Positions 1-10,600 of a stretch of DNA of 64,000 bases are shown one piece after another. The stretch is from Pyronema omphalodes (taxonomy: Eukaryota; Ascomycota; Pezizomycetes; Pezizales; Pyronemataceae). Position numbers and translations under genes: made by a program. The notes beneath the pieces are model-generated. The model made no database searches. It had not been told where the DNA came from and saw only the letters and a program-made list of their open reading frames with translations. The stretch's first letter is position 1; every line of letters starts with the position of its first letter. The stretch lies in contig JAJJXM010000036.1 in assembly GCA_024516155.1 (NCBI GenBank), forward strand, positions 1 to 64,000, written 5' to 3'.

Positions 1-211
1 TTGTTGTTGTCGACATCGTACCGTTGTCTTGCCGTGTTGTGTTGTGTTGTCGTTGTGTTGTTGTGTGTGCCGTGCCGTTGTTGTTGATGGACTGACTGAT
101 GATGGATGACGTACCATGAGCTCGAGAGCTGTGGCGTCGCAGGTGAATTGATGGAGAACGGAAGCTGTCATGTAGCGATGTTGGATGACGGCCCAGCAAG
201 AGTGCTGGCCG
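1..211 (+). mobile_element. LTR fragment (first of three pieces), Ty3/gypsy G1-type
   Basis: This stretch matches, in reverse complement, the 529-bp LTR of G1 (23583-24111), with moderate divergence. The first ~60 bases of the LTR lie before the window. The LTR resumes at 14657 and again at 16058, ending in CCCTGACA at 16221. The 16-bp target duplication GCAAGAGTGCTGGCCG at 196-211 is repeated at 14657-14672. The sequence after 16221 is a LINE relic and not the G1 primer-binding region, so this is a solo LTR or the 3' LTR of an element lying off the window. Confidence 0.85.
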
Positions 212-872
212 TTTGTTTGTTTGTTTGTTTTTTTATTCATTACTCGTACGCAACCTTATTGGTTATGACGAGGGTACAGGTTTATAGTACATGGAAAGTC
301 AAAAGCAAAAACAAAACAAAGTCCCGTCTCTACCTCCGCTGATCCGCCCTTAGGCTGTGATTTTGTGGTCCTGTCCCCACTATTACTTCGTTGCTCCTGT
401 TGTCCAACCGCGTCTGCTGTTCCAGTGCCCTGTTCGCATAGAGGCCACCACGCCGGGTGTCCTCTCTTTCCTCCACCCTTCCCCTCCCATGTTTTAGCCG
501 TTTTTCCCGCCTTTATTTCCTCCACGAGCAAAAAGAAGAAGATAACCTCCGCCGGCCCACTCTGCCCTATCCCATCGCGCCTCTCTCTCCTCGTGCAATC
601 CCGTATACCCCTTCCGCCCTTAAAAACAAAACAAAAGAAAGGAAATAATCAAAGGAAAAACTCTCGTCGCGCAATCCCGTCCCCCCTTCCTACCCCGGTC
701 CCTTCTCCTTCCACTGTCTTCTCCTATCCAACTCCGCCCGCGATAACAAAGGAAACAGAAAAGCAAAGAAAATAAGAAGGAATACATGATGTCAAAAGAG
801 AACGACGAATCTATAACGCACGGAGAAGTCAAGCGGTACTGCTTATTAGCTGTCAATGAAACGGGGGTGGTC

Positions 873-2218
873 TCACCTGCAAGTCCTACTTAACCTGGCA
901 TGAACCCATACCGAAGTAGCGACCTTTGTCGCGCAGATAAACGAAGAGAGAGCCTTTGTGCCGGAGGGGGTGTAGAGGATGTTGTCCAAATTGATCCGGG
1001 AATTCCTGTGGAGTTTGAGATCCTGTCGAAGTGTTGTCCGGGCGTCCTGGTGATCTGGGCAGCTGAGGAGCAGGTGCCGAGGGGTCTGAGGGGGGTGTAG
1101 CGGGCAGCTACAATGTCGCGATGGGTAGGAGTCTGTCGGCGGGTGTGCCAGGTAGTCCAGAAAGTATCCGTGTCCTGTACGGAGACCAAGGATCGCGGTA
1201 GAGAGCCACCGGGGGTTGTCGACGTAGATGGGATCCATGCGTCTCCGGTGCGGGGCAGATTATGTGTGTGGTCGATCGGAGGAGGAGTACCAGTGTGTCC
1301 ACTCGGCGACGGTCTTCTCGCGTGCTTTCTTGCGTAGCCGGGTGAGTGTAATGGGTAGATTCGCACGTGGGAGGGATTCGGTGGTTTGTTTAGCCAGGCG
1401 GTCTGCGGCATCGCTGCCGGGTATGTCGGAGTCACCGGGGATCCAGTAGAGGGTGACTGTGACGTCGTGTTGTAGTAGGGCTTCAGCTGTCTCATGTATA
1501 GTGTGGGCTATTTCCTGGCCGGGGCCGCGTCGGAGGTGTGAGGCACGTTGGAGCGCAGCTTTGTTGTCGCTAAAGATGTGCAGTCGACGGTTGTGGAGGT
1601 TGAGGCGAGCGATGTATTTCAAGCACGTTAAGAGGCATTCTTGAATTGCGCGCACCTCTGCATCGAACACTTCAGCTGTGTCTGCCATAGGTACGATGGC
1701 GTTAATGGTGGTGGGTAGTCCAATGGTGATGGTGTATCCGGCGCCGGTGCCAGATGCGGTCTGCGACCCGTCCGTGTAGGCGATGATGACATTGCGGCGT
1801 CGTCTGAGGTTGTCGAGGAGTAGGAGGTGGGCGTGCGCTGTCTCGGGTTTCGGGGCTGTGGGGATGTCGACGGTTAAGAGGTTTTCGTCGGCGTCGAGCG
1901 GAACGGGGAGGGAGGTGTCTTCGACCGGTGCGTTGTGAGGGAGCCAAGGCGAGAGAGAGTGTAGAGCGCTGAGGAGGCGCGTGGGCTGTCGTGTGGTGTT
2001 GTGCCACGGGTGGTCGTACTCGTTTGCGATCTCAATAGCGGCGGATCGTAAGCTCGGTATGGGGAAGGATGTGGGACACCGGCGTGCGATCGGATGTGTC
2101 GGAGGGAGAGTGAGGACGCAAAGTGCGTATTGGCGTTGCTTGTGGTCCAGGCGTATCGGTACCGGAGGTAGGGCGGTCTCGTTATGGAGCGCCAGTGTGG
2201 GAGTCGAGTTAAAGGCGT
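873..2218 (-). pseudogene. T1 ORF2, C-terminal part: end of reverse transcriptase plus RNase H
   Basis: The protein starts mid-RT at the P1 junction (2218/2219) and runs through the RT thumb into an RNase H domain. Visible RNase H acidic motifs are YTDGSQ, FDAEVRAIQECL, FSDNKAAL and DAADRLA. A Cys/His block (CSCPLHPPQTPRHLLLSC) follows near the C terminus, as in other RNase H-bearing LINEs. An in-frame TAC-to-TAA change at 1260-1262 truncates it just after RNase H; the reading frame continues beyond to 873. The homologous T3 copy reads through at the same codon. The N-terminal endonuclease piece of the same gene is at 5187-5626. Non-functional by interruption, nonsense mutation and loss of the RT core. 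Confidence 0.85.
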
Positions 2219-2412
2219 CACACGGCAACGGCGACCCCCCCCCCTGCATTCTCAACAACGAGCACCGAAACCCCCGGTATTCTCATCGGATTCGGATTCG
2301 CAGCACTCTGTTACGTTATTCTCTGAATTTTCAGGGAATTCTACGTTGTTTTTGTTGACTTTTGTCGCAAAATCAGAGTTTTCACGAGTTTTGGCTTACC
2401 CCACCTCACGAA

Positions 2413-2976
2413 ATGTCGCCAAAACAACGACAGAACAACGCCCAACGATCGAAACGGTCCGGAAACGCGTATAATGTTCTAGCCGACCTTCCTCATGATG
2501 GATCCAATCCTACTTTCGATGGAAGAGATGGAAAAGTTGATGAAGTTGATGGAAACTTCGCTGGAAGGCCCTTCCAGAGCGTGGTCTTGGCAGGATCACC
2601 AGTTCCTTCGGCTTCAACAAAGCAGCAACAGGCGACAACTGAACAAAGCCGGTTCAGCGACTACCGCCGCGCGTGTGTATCTGCAATTAATAAGGCAATC
2701 GCAGTTGACGACAACTGTGCCACCCTAGATCAACTGTTTCATGACAACCAAGCCGCACTCACTGGCGCCAGCTTCCTGGGGATACAACAGATCCACCGGG
2801 ACACACAGCGACGCTTCAATACACTCGAGGAATCCATACGCAACAACAACGATGCGATACACGGCAGATTCGACGTCATGATGACGAAATTTAATGATCT
2901 GCTCTTCGAAAACGCGACGCTGCGCGAAGCATACGTCTCTACACAGGCAGAAACAGCAGCCCTCAGACATTTTTAA
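2413..2976 (+). pseudogene. P-family ORF1, N-terminal half, in P1 segment a
   Basis: The ATG at 2413 (ACGAAATGTCG) is the start conserved in all P copies; the diverged P7 also keeps this ATG. The protein opens MSPKQRQNNAQRSKRS and contains DGRDGKVDEVDGNF, the folded LDQLF...GASFLGIQQIH region, and part of the coiled coil. Homology stops after AETAAL at 2965, and a few foreign codons lead to a stop at 2976. It lacks the second half of the coil, the basic patch and the charged tail found in the complete copy at 3408-4862. Confidence 0.8.
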
Positions 2977-2981
2977 CAAAA

Positions 2982-3298
2982 ACACCACACAGCAACCGCT
3001 GACCCCCCCCTGCATTTGCGACAACAACAACAATATCTCCGATTTTCGAATCGGCAATCGATTTCTTACCTCGGAATTACCCCGAATCTCGATTTTCGGA
3101 ACCCAGCTACTGTTTACCATTGAGATTCAGCGGAAAAACGCGATTCTGGGACCTCCGGGCCGGATTCCGGGCACTTTCATCAACGCCGCTCCACCACCCG
3201 CCCCCCAATCATCAAACCGACCTTATTTTCGGTTTCGGCATACCGAAATCCCCCCCCCCCCCCAAATCCCCCCCCCACCAGCAGCACTGGTTGTGGTG
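2982..3298 (+). repeat. A-II-type LINE 5' leader embedded in P1
   Basis: It begins ACACCACACAGCAACCGC, then a C-run and CAACAACAACAA. It matches, in reverse complement, the T2 leader (about 13379-13693) and stops at ...GGTTGTGGTG, where P leader sequence starts. It holds no gene. It shows that an RNA of a different element was joined into P1. Confidence 0.8.
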
Positions 3299-3407
3299 CA
3301 CTCTGTTACGTTATTCTCTGAATTTTCAGGGAATTCTACGTTGTTTTTGTTGACTTTTGTCGCAAAATCAGAGTTTTCACGAGTTTTGGCTTACCCCACC
3401 TCACGAA

Positions 3408-4862
3408 ATGTCGCCAAAACAACGACAGAACAACGCCCAACGATCGAAACGGTCCGGAAACGCGTATAATGTTCTAGCCGACCTTCCTCATGATGGATCC
3501 AATCCTACTTTCGATGGAAGAGATGGAAAAGTTGATGAAGTTGATGGAAACTTCGCTGGAAGGCCCTTCCAGAGCGTGGTCTTGGCAGGATCACCAGTTC
3601 CTTCGGCTTCAACAAAGCAGAAACAGGCGACAACTGAACCCAGCCTGTTCAGTAAATACCGTCGCCAAATAGTATCTGCAGTTAATGAGGCAGCCTCGCA
3701 TAATGACAACTATGCCACCCTTGACCAACTGTTTGCAGACAACTGGACCGAGTTCATAGGAGCCAGCTACCTGGGGGTACACCAGACCTATCAGGACACA
3801 CAGCGACGCTTCAATACACTCGAGGAATCCATACGCAACAACAACGATGCGATACACGGCAGATTCGACGTCATGATGACGAAATTTAACGATCTGCTCT
3901 TCGAAAACGCGACGCTGGGCGAAGCACACAACTCCACACAGGCAGAAACAGCAGCCCTCAAGGCTGCTGTGGACGCCCTGACGAAGAAAATCGACGAACA
4001 GCAACAAGTCATTTCGGCGCCCCCCTCACCGAACCTCACGGCCTCTTCCTCCGCGATGGAAGAGATGACTATGCAACTGTCCGTTGTCCAACATGACATT
4101 CAGGATGTCCTGGACGCTGTTCGCAACCCTCCTGGCAAGAGAAAGCGAAGGGGAGGCGACCAGAACACCGAACCCACATCACCAACGACCAGAGTACCGG
4201 TCAACCACAAACCGAGAGCTGCATCACCGGTGCGAAGCCTGATGCACTCAAAACATGCGACTACCGCCGCCCAGGACAAGCTGGATGCCCTCAAGCTTAA
4301 GTCCCCCCTACCTCTCCTTGCAATCACATCGACCGAAGCGACATCGGAACCTCACCCTGACAGTTCATCTGCTCAGGACACACCTCTACCCGACGCCCCA
4401 AGCACTGCCCCTGCTGAGACGAACGGATGGAAGACTGTGGAGGCGAAGGCTACACAGAGGAAGAAGCAGAGAGCGCAGGAGACGAGACCGACGGCAGCGA
4501 CACCCAGCAAGACCCCTACAACAAAGAATGGTGGCCGGGGAAAGAATACCCACCAACCCAGAACGACAACCCCCTCTGCAAAGAAGACTTGGGCAGAAGT
4601 CGTCAAGAGCGGAGGCATCAACGTCCAGATTGTGCTGGGGAATGGCAATCTTGGACTGACAACACCACCGACAAGAAGGGGAGAAAGGCGAGGGGGAGCC
4701 GCGAGAAGGCTGAGGAAGAAGGAAGGAGAAGGGGAGAGAGGGGAGGAGAAGAGGGGCAGGGCGGGCCCGGGTGTCTCAAAGGGCAAAGAGTCAGGAGACA
4801 CCGGCGGAGGAGGGGAGAGAGGAGAGGAGAGCGGGGGCACTGGTGGCCCGGCGGCTGTTTAA
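3408..4862 (+). CDS. P-family ORF1 protein (coiled coil, no zinc knuckle), complete 484-aa copy
   Basis: This is the only protein encoded by the P elements. From the conserved ATG: a polar N terminus (1-60); a conserved region with LDQLF and GVHQTYQDTQRRF (about 95-135); a long heptad-like coiled coil (about 130-200); a second helix EEMTMQLSVVQHDIQDVL (about 216-240); a basic patch GKRKRRGG (about 244-250); a Pro/Thr-rich linker; KKTWAEVVKSGG (about 392-403); and an Arg/Glu/Gly-rich tail to the stop. The layout (coil plus basic region) recalls LINE ORF1 RNA-binding proteins that assemble through coils, but I see no CCHC knuckle or clear similarity to the T-element ORF1. A role as an RNA-packaging protein is inference. 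An upstream in-frame TTG at 3357 is not taken as the start. Confidence 0.7.
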   Translation: MSPKQRQNNAQRSKRSGNAYNVLADLPHDGSNPTFDGRDGKVDEVDGNFAGRPFQSVVLAGSPVPSASTKQKQATTEPSLFSKYRRQIVSAVNEAASHNDNYATLDQLFADNWTEFIGASYLGVHQTYQDTQRRFNTLEESIRNNNDAIHGRFDVMMTKFNDLLFENATLGEAHNSTQAETAALKAAVDALTKKIDEQQQVISAPPSPNLTASSSAMEEMTMQLSVVQHDIQDVLDAVRNPPGKRKRRGGDQNTEPTSPTTRVPVNHKPRAASPVRSLMHSKHATTAAQDKLDALKLKSPLPLLAITSTEATSEPHPDSSSAQDTPLPDAPSTAPAETNGWKTVEAKATQRKKQRAQETRPTAATPSKTPTTKNGGRGKNTHQPRTTTPSAKKTWAEVVKSGGINVQIVLGNGNLGLTTPPTRRGERRGGAARRLRKKEGEGERGEEKRGRAGPGVSKGKESGDTGGGGERGEESGGTGGPAAV

Positions 4863-5186
4863 CTTTGCTTTGGTTTTGTTTTTGCTTTGTGGAGGAAATA
4901 AAGGGGGAAAAATGGTTAAAAATGGGAGGGGAAGGGTGGAGGAAATGGGGGAACGACCCGGCGAGGTGGCCTCCGAGCGTACAGGGCTCCTGGAACAGAC
5001 GACGCTTGACGAACAAAAGCACAACGAGACTTGGGGGTCTACAACCCCACACCCTAACGACAAGCTCTGGGGCATACCCAGTGAGAGCCTGGCCTAACAC
5101 CCGGGTTTCTTAATTTTGTATTTACTGTAGATTCCGCCATAACCTTACGGTTGGATGCGTGTATGAGTTAATAAATAAATAAATAA

Positions 5187-5626
5187 ATAAATGTTATAAC
5201 GCATCTGCGTGGGAGGGAAAGGGGTGATAGGGAGCGGGGAATTGTGTAGGTTTGGGTTTCGGGGTCACGTTCATTATAAATATTTAAAAGGAAAAACGCG
5301 GGGATGAGATCTGCACCTACCTCGAGGACCTGGAGGTCCGGGTCTGTACATATGTCTGTGCGTTGTGATACTTTCAGGTAGGGGTTTGTGCGATTGATAT
5401 ACGCCGCTGTCCTGTTGGAGGCTCTGTCACCGCGGGGGGTCAGGACCAACGTGAAGGCGGGGTGGGTGGTGGCGAAGGCGGTGTCGGTGATGTTGATTTC
5501 CTGTAGCAGGATGATGTCTGCTGTTGTGCAGGCGCTGTTTAGGAGGGAGTCGAGGGCTGGGCGTTGGCAATTCATATTATGGGAAACTATTCGGATTGTC
5601 GTTGCCAATTGGTTGTAATTAGACAT
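5187..5626 (-). pseudogene. T1 ORF2, N-terminal endonuclease fragment
   Basis: The ATG at 5626 overlaps the ORF1 stop by eight bases (ATGTCTAA). The fragment shows the start of an APE-type endonuclease: SHNMNCQ (metal-binding Asn motif), LLQEIN (catalytic Glu), NRTAAYINR and LQVLEVG. It ends in ...LPRRCVIT, just before the expected GDLNAHH motif, where the P1 tail begins. In T3 the same gene continues GDLNAHHALWNS at about 22300. The downstream RT and RNase H part is at 873-2218. Confidence 0.85.
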
Positions 5627-6805
5627 GTTGGATCATGTCGGTGTCTTTGTCTGTAGGGTTGGGTGAGGTAGAGGCGGCGGGTTGGGTTGCCTCTCTGGTT
5701 TCCTTGTGGATGCAGAGGCGAGTCGGGCATTGTTTGTGAAAGGCGGGATGGTCATGGTCGGGGATGCCAGCCTCGACGCAGTTTCTGCATTCGTACTTAG
5801 TGTGTGAGCAGGACTTACCGTTTCTCGTCCGGCATTCGGTGCAGTTGTGGTTCTCCGTGGGGTGTTCTTTTCCACAGAGGGCGCAGATCGGTCCGGGGGG
5901 TCCAGTGCAGGTTGCGTGGTGGTGGCCGTAGAGTTGGCACCATCGACATTGATCGGTTATCCTCGCGGTGAAGTATTCGGTAACCCTTCGCGCTTCGAAG
6001 AGGACCAGCACCTTACGGCGTTTGAGGAGGGCCAACTCGTCGGGCGTGCGCACTGCAATTACTACACTGGAGGCCGTCTTGCCAGCACGCTTTTCTGCCG
6101 TCGTCATGTACCGCGGAGTCTGGGCCAGGGTGACCGGGTTGTTGCTCCGTTCGATTTCTTCCCGGAGGAGGCGCATTCCTTCCTCAGTGTCGGGGTAGAT
6201 GTCCGTGGCGATGCCGTGGACGGCGAGTTGATACCATCTTTCGTTGATGTGAGGGTTGTCGAGAGAGGGGTGTACCGTTTGGGCAGCGCGTTGAATCGTT
6301 TCTAAGTGTGCGGTTAGCTCTTCGGCACTGGTAGCAGGGTTCTGTGTCAAGATGATATTTCCGGCTTGGTTTTTGCGGACCGTAGTGACTCCCATGTGAG
6401 AGGGTGCGTTGGCCTCCAGCAGTGCTTTGTTCACTGCGAAGCCCACTTCTACTCTCGTGTGGACCGGGAGGACACTGGGGTTGGGGCAGGGCAGAACGAT
6501 TTCTCGGGGGCGGGTTCGGGGCTGTCGGTTGACGACGGGGCGAGTCGTGGCGGGTGTGGGGTTGGTGGGGGGGGTTGGCTTTGAAGAGAGTTTTGGTCTT
6601 GGAGGGGTCCGCCCACGGCATCGAGGGTGCGTTGGAGGGGCGGGTTGCAGTCCGGGGTGCGTCGAGGGGGATGGCGATGTTGTTGCTGCGTAAGACTTCT
6701 TCGAGTATGTGGCATCTCGCCATCCAATGGTGTACGTCGTTGGCGATGGGCTTGGTGAAGGGTGCGGTGTCGGGGGCGGTCGGGGGGTTGTCGGCGAGGT
6801 GGTTG
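5619..6805 (-). pseudogene. T1 ORF1, C-terminal part (gag-like, zinc knuckles)
   Basis: This is the C-terminal two thirds of the A-I ORF1. It has a Pro-rich linker, a two-part fold ending LLKRRKVLVLFEARRVTEYF, then a Cys/His cluster: CRWCQLYGHHHATC (CX2CX4HX4C), CALCGKEHPTENHNC and further Cys pairs. Such clusters bind nucleic acid in LINE ORF1 proteins. The gene is cut at 6805 by the T2 tail; its N terminus is at 13700-14218. The apparent long reading frame that continues upstream to about 7244 runs into the T2 3' untranslated region and is an artefact. The stop overlaps ORF2 at 5619-5626. Confidence 0.85.
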
Positions 6806-7528
6806 TTTGTTTGTTTGTTTGTTTGTTTGTTCTCTCATTACTTGTTTGCAACCCGAAGGTTATGACAAGGGACAGATAAATACAAAAGAGAAGAAGAAAG
6901 AAATGTAAAAGCAAAAACCCGGTCTCCACCTCTACCAGTCTCCTCCTCTTGATCGTTGTGGTTGTGGGGTCTGTCCCCACTGTTACTACGGGGGTTTCTT
7001 GTCCAAGCGCGTCTGATGTTCCAAGTGCCCTGCTTGCACAGAGGCCGCCTCGCCGGGCTCCTCCCTTTCCTCCTCCCTTCCCCGTCCCATGTTTAGCCAT
7101 TTTACCGCCTTTGTTTGCTCCGCGTACAAAAGAAAAAGAAAACTCCCGTCGTCCTCCTCTGCCCCTTCCCCGCGCCCCTCTCTCTCCTTTCGCAACTCCT
7201 CGCACTCCTCCCTCCCTTCGAACATAAGAAAAACATTGTCGCACCCAAACAAAGGAAAGTACAAAAGAAACTCGTCTGCCCTCTCTCGCCTGCCGTCCCC
7301 GTCATCTCCCTTCCCGTGCACCATTCCACCATCCGTGCCCTTCTCACCCGCCGTACCATAAAACAACTCCAACCCGTAAGACAAACAATTGAAAGACAAA
7401 GAAAAGAAAACTCAAAACACCCGAACCCCAAGCAGACCCAAGCAACGACCCCAGCCCGATCCCGTCACCGCGTGCCCGTTCCCTTTCTCTCCGCCTATCC
7501 CTCTTCTACCTTCCCCTTTTGCTTGTCC

Positions 7529-7566
<38 letters not shown>

Positions 7567-7655
7567 ATCAGAGATCCTAAGTAAGAAAGCACTGCAAAAT
7601 CAGCGCGCGCGAAAGTTCCTAAGGTACTGTGGTCAGTGTAGTCAGCGGTAGGGGT
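6806..7655 (-). other. T2 3' untranslated region: shared 3' module plus internal A-run
   Basis: No gene is visible. On the minus strand it holds a 30-nt poly(A) tract (T at 7532-7561), a long purine-rich stretch, and the motif GCCCGGCGAGGCGGCCTC that recurs in every T and P 3' end. A terminal ~260 nt is nearly identical to the ends of P4 and P6, followed by the hairpin and (CAAA)n tail. The several open frames on the plus strand here are low-complexity Pro/Ser-rich artefacts of the purine-rich RNA strand. Confidence 0.7.
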
Positions 7656-10600
7656 CTATCCCCTTCTGCGAGGCTTCTCTAGCCGGGAGTGTGCCCAGGT
7701 CGAGGTAGCAACCTTGGTTGCAGAGATAAAGGTGGAAAGAGCCTTGGTGCCGGAGGGGGTGTCCAGAATGGTGTTTAGGTTGATCCGGGAGTGTTGTCTG
7801 AGTTTGAGGTCCTTCCTGAGTGTGGAGCGAGCGGCCTGGAAGTCGGGGCAGCTCAGGAGGAGGTGTCGAGGCGTCTGCGGTGGATGGATTGGGCAGCTGC
7901 AGCTGCGGGAGGGGTATGCGTCGGATGGAGGGTGGGCCAAGCAGTTGAGGAAGTACCCGTGGCCGGTGCGAAGACCCAGGATTGCAGTTGATATCCAGCG
8001 GGGGTTTTCGGTGTACGCAGTGTCCATTTTGCGGCGGTGTGTGGCGGCGTACGTGCGCGGTCGGGGGAAAGAGGTGAACCAGGTAGCCCAGTCTTCGGTG
8101 TACCTCTCTCGAGCGCGGCGGCGCAGCCAAGTGAGGGATATCGGTATTTGTCGGCGTGGCGGTACTGTTGTCGCCTGTCGGGCCAGTTCGTCGGCGGCTT
8201 CGTTTCCGGGGACGCTAGTGTGTCCTGGGACCCAGTGGATGGTAATTGAGGTACCGTAAGTGTGAAGGTCGTGAGCGGTGTTGTGGATGGCCCAGCCTCG
8301 ACGGAGGTGAGAGGCTCGACGTATCGCGGCTTGGTTGTCGGTAAAAACGTGGATGTGTTTGTCGTATAGGTCGTTGCGTCGAATATGTGTCAGGCATGTC
8401 CGGAGTCCTTCGTGGATGGCCATAACTTCCGCGTCGAAGACTTCTGTTCTGTCGCCCATGGGCACTATGGAGTTGACAGGTCGTGGCAGCCCGTGGGGGA
8501 TGGTGTATCCTGCGCCTGTTATGCCGTCAAGTTGAGAGCCGTCCGTGTACAGTAGGATAGTATCCGATCGTTGGCGAAGGGCGTGGAGGAGGAGGAGGTG
8601 GTCGTCGGCAGCGTCAGCCTTCGGGGAGGAGGAGATGTCGATCGTTAATGTAGGGGCGAGGTCGTCGTCGGGGATGTTTTGGGAGGTGTCCTCGATTTCG
8701 GCGTTTGGTTGGACCCACGGGGAGAGGGTGCTGATGACGTGCAGGAGGCGGGACGGGGCTTGTCCTGGGACGTGCCACGGGTGGTCGTACTCGGTGTCCG
8801 GGTTGATGGAGGCATCATCGATACTCGGGGCGGGAAACGAGACGGGGCAGCGTGTGATGATAGGGTGCGAAGCGGATAAGGTGAGGGTGCGCAGGGCGTA
8901 TTTCCGCTGGCGGTTGTCAAGACGTATTGTGACGGGGGGGAGTGCGGATTCATTGTGGAGGGCCAGGATCGGAGTAGAGGTGAAAGCGTTGGGAATCCTG
9001 CGGAGGGCGGTGTTCTGTTGATTCTGGAGGGTGCGGGCAAGGTCTTTTTGTTGGTTCCACCATATCTCTGCGCCGTAGTCTGCTCTCGACTGGACACACG
9101 CCTGGTAGATTAGTCTTGTAGCAGCGGGGGACAGACCTGTTTCGTACCGTGCTAACCTACACAGTGCGTTCAGAGTTCTTTGCGCGGCGGTTACTCGTCT
9201 AGCTACATGTTTTCTAAAGTTAAGTTTCCTATCTAAATACAGGCCTATCCACCTCACAACATCCTTCTCTCCTCCTTGTGTTCCCGGTGTGATAACTGTA
9301 CCGTTTGGTAACTTAACTTTTTCCTCCTCAGTGATGCTATCGGTGCCTGCCGGCTGGAAATGCAGGAGCTCTGACTTGGCATCGTCAAATGCAACGGCGT
9401 TTGCGTCGGCCCACCGAAAGGCTGTTGTCGTGATGTTCTCAAGTGCGCGGGCGTTCGCTTTTCTGGTGCGTCCCTGGACGACGATCGCTACGTCGTCAAT
9501 GTAGCTAGGTGTCCAGGCGTACGGGTGTACCTGCGCTAGTTCGTCGAATAATGGGCGGAGGTATAATAAGAAAAGTATGGGGGATGCAGGGGAACCTTGT
9601 GGGATGCCTGTTTGCACTGGGCGTTGCGTGTCAGTTCGCCCATCGAACGTTAGAGCGATCGTGCGATCTGCGAGGAAAGACTGGCACCACGATACTACTG
9701 GTCGCGGGCACCCAAGCTGTCGTAATGTTTGTTGGAGGCGGTCAGCAGAGACGTTGTCGAACGCTCCACGAACATCGAGGAAGAGGGCAGAGGTTAGCAT
9801 TCCGTGAGATTTCCCAATCTCAACGTCGTGCACCAGCGCCATCGCCGCGTCAATTGCTGATCTCTGCGGGCGTCCACCTATTTGGTCTCTATGTAGTAAG
9901 TCGTGAGAGTCTGCCATCGTGCCTAGGCGAGTGGCCATTAGTTTTTCGAGGGTCTTCCCAAGGCAGTTTAGGAGCGCAATCGGACGGTATGCCTTTGGAT
10001 TGCTGTAATCCGGCTTGTTAGGTTTGGCGATAATGACTGTGGTGGCCTGGCGCCAGCATCGCGGATGGTAGCCCACCGTCCCTAATGTGGTGTAGAGGTT
10101 GTTCATGTGTTTGGGGATGGCAAGGTATGCTTGGCGCAGGCAGGCGAATGTGAGCCCATCGGGTCCGGGCGCCTTCGTCGGCGAGGAGGAGAATATCGCT
10201 GTTTCTACCTCTGTCGGTGTAAAGGTTGTCCACTGCAACTCGCGGCGCGGGGGGAGGACGGACGGAGGCGGTGGTGGCGGCGGCGGGGGAAACAACTTTT
10301 GGAAGGCCTCTACCTTTGCGTCGAAGGAGCTGCAGATTGTTTCTTGGCCGTTTATCATTGCGCGGAGGTTTGGTGTTAGCTGAGCACGCCGAGGGTTGGT
10401 GTACCTAAACGCCTGCCACACATCGGGTCCTTCGGCTTGGGAAAGATATTCCTTCCACTTTGCATCTTTCGCCGTTCGAATGGTCCTGTGGTATTCGTTT
10501 CGGTGTTGTTTGTAGTTTAGGTGGGATCTATCGTCACGTTTGCGTTTCCACTTACGTCTTGCTTTGGTCATCTTTTTCCTTGCCTCGGTGACTTCTGCGG

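Larger units (their letters stand above)
2219..5186 (+). mobile_element. P1: ORF1-only LINE parasite, three-part chimera
   Basis: Three plus-strand segments lie end to end. (a) 2219-2965 is a P leader and ORF1 5' half. (b) 2982-3298 is the leader of an A-II LINE (as in T2). (c) 3299-5186 is a P leader from CTCTGTTACG onward, a full ORF1 and a 3' end. About 16 unexplained bases separate a and b. The 3' end is family B type, with hairpin AACC-TTAC-GGTT at 5141-5152 and tail (TAAA)n. The left flank is T1 RT sequence and the right flank is T1 endonuclease sequence, which are about 2.1 kb apart in T3, so no target duplication remains. There is no ORF2, so movement must have used another element's RT (inference). 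Confidence 0.8.

Noticed and set aside
211..230. Microsatellites (TTTG)n and (TTTA)n as host simple repeats (also 6801, 18166, 36886, 38837, 48693, 49963, 52263, 62402)
   Set aside because: Each abuts a LINE 3' hairpin and a target duplication or junction, so they are retrotransposon tails.
365..775. Pro/Ser/Thr-rich open frames on the plus strand in 3' untranslated regions (also 7115-7651, 18263-18721, 38928-39632, 48787-49491, 52572-53108, 62790-63197)
   Set aside because: They are the complement of purine-rich LINE 3' ends, low in complexity, and not conserved as proteins.
3357..3407. Upstream TTG as the start of P ORF1 (MSQNQSFHEFW...)
   Set aside because: The diverged copy P7 keeps only the ATG start (MPPK...), and the upstream codons are leader sequence.
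5619..7244. A 541-codon frame starting MRQCFSYVRREGG
   Set aside because: It fuses T2 3' untranslated sequence and tail to T1 ORF1; the junction is the T2 insertion site at 6805.
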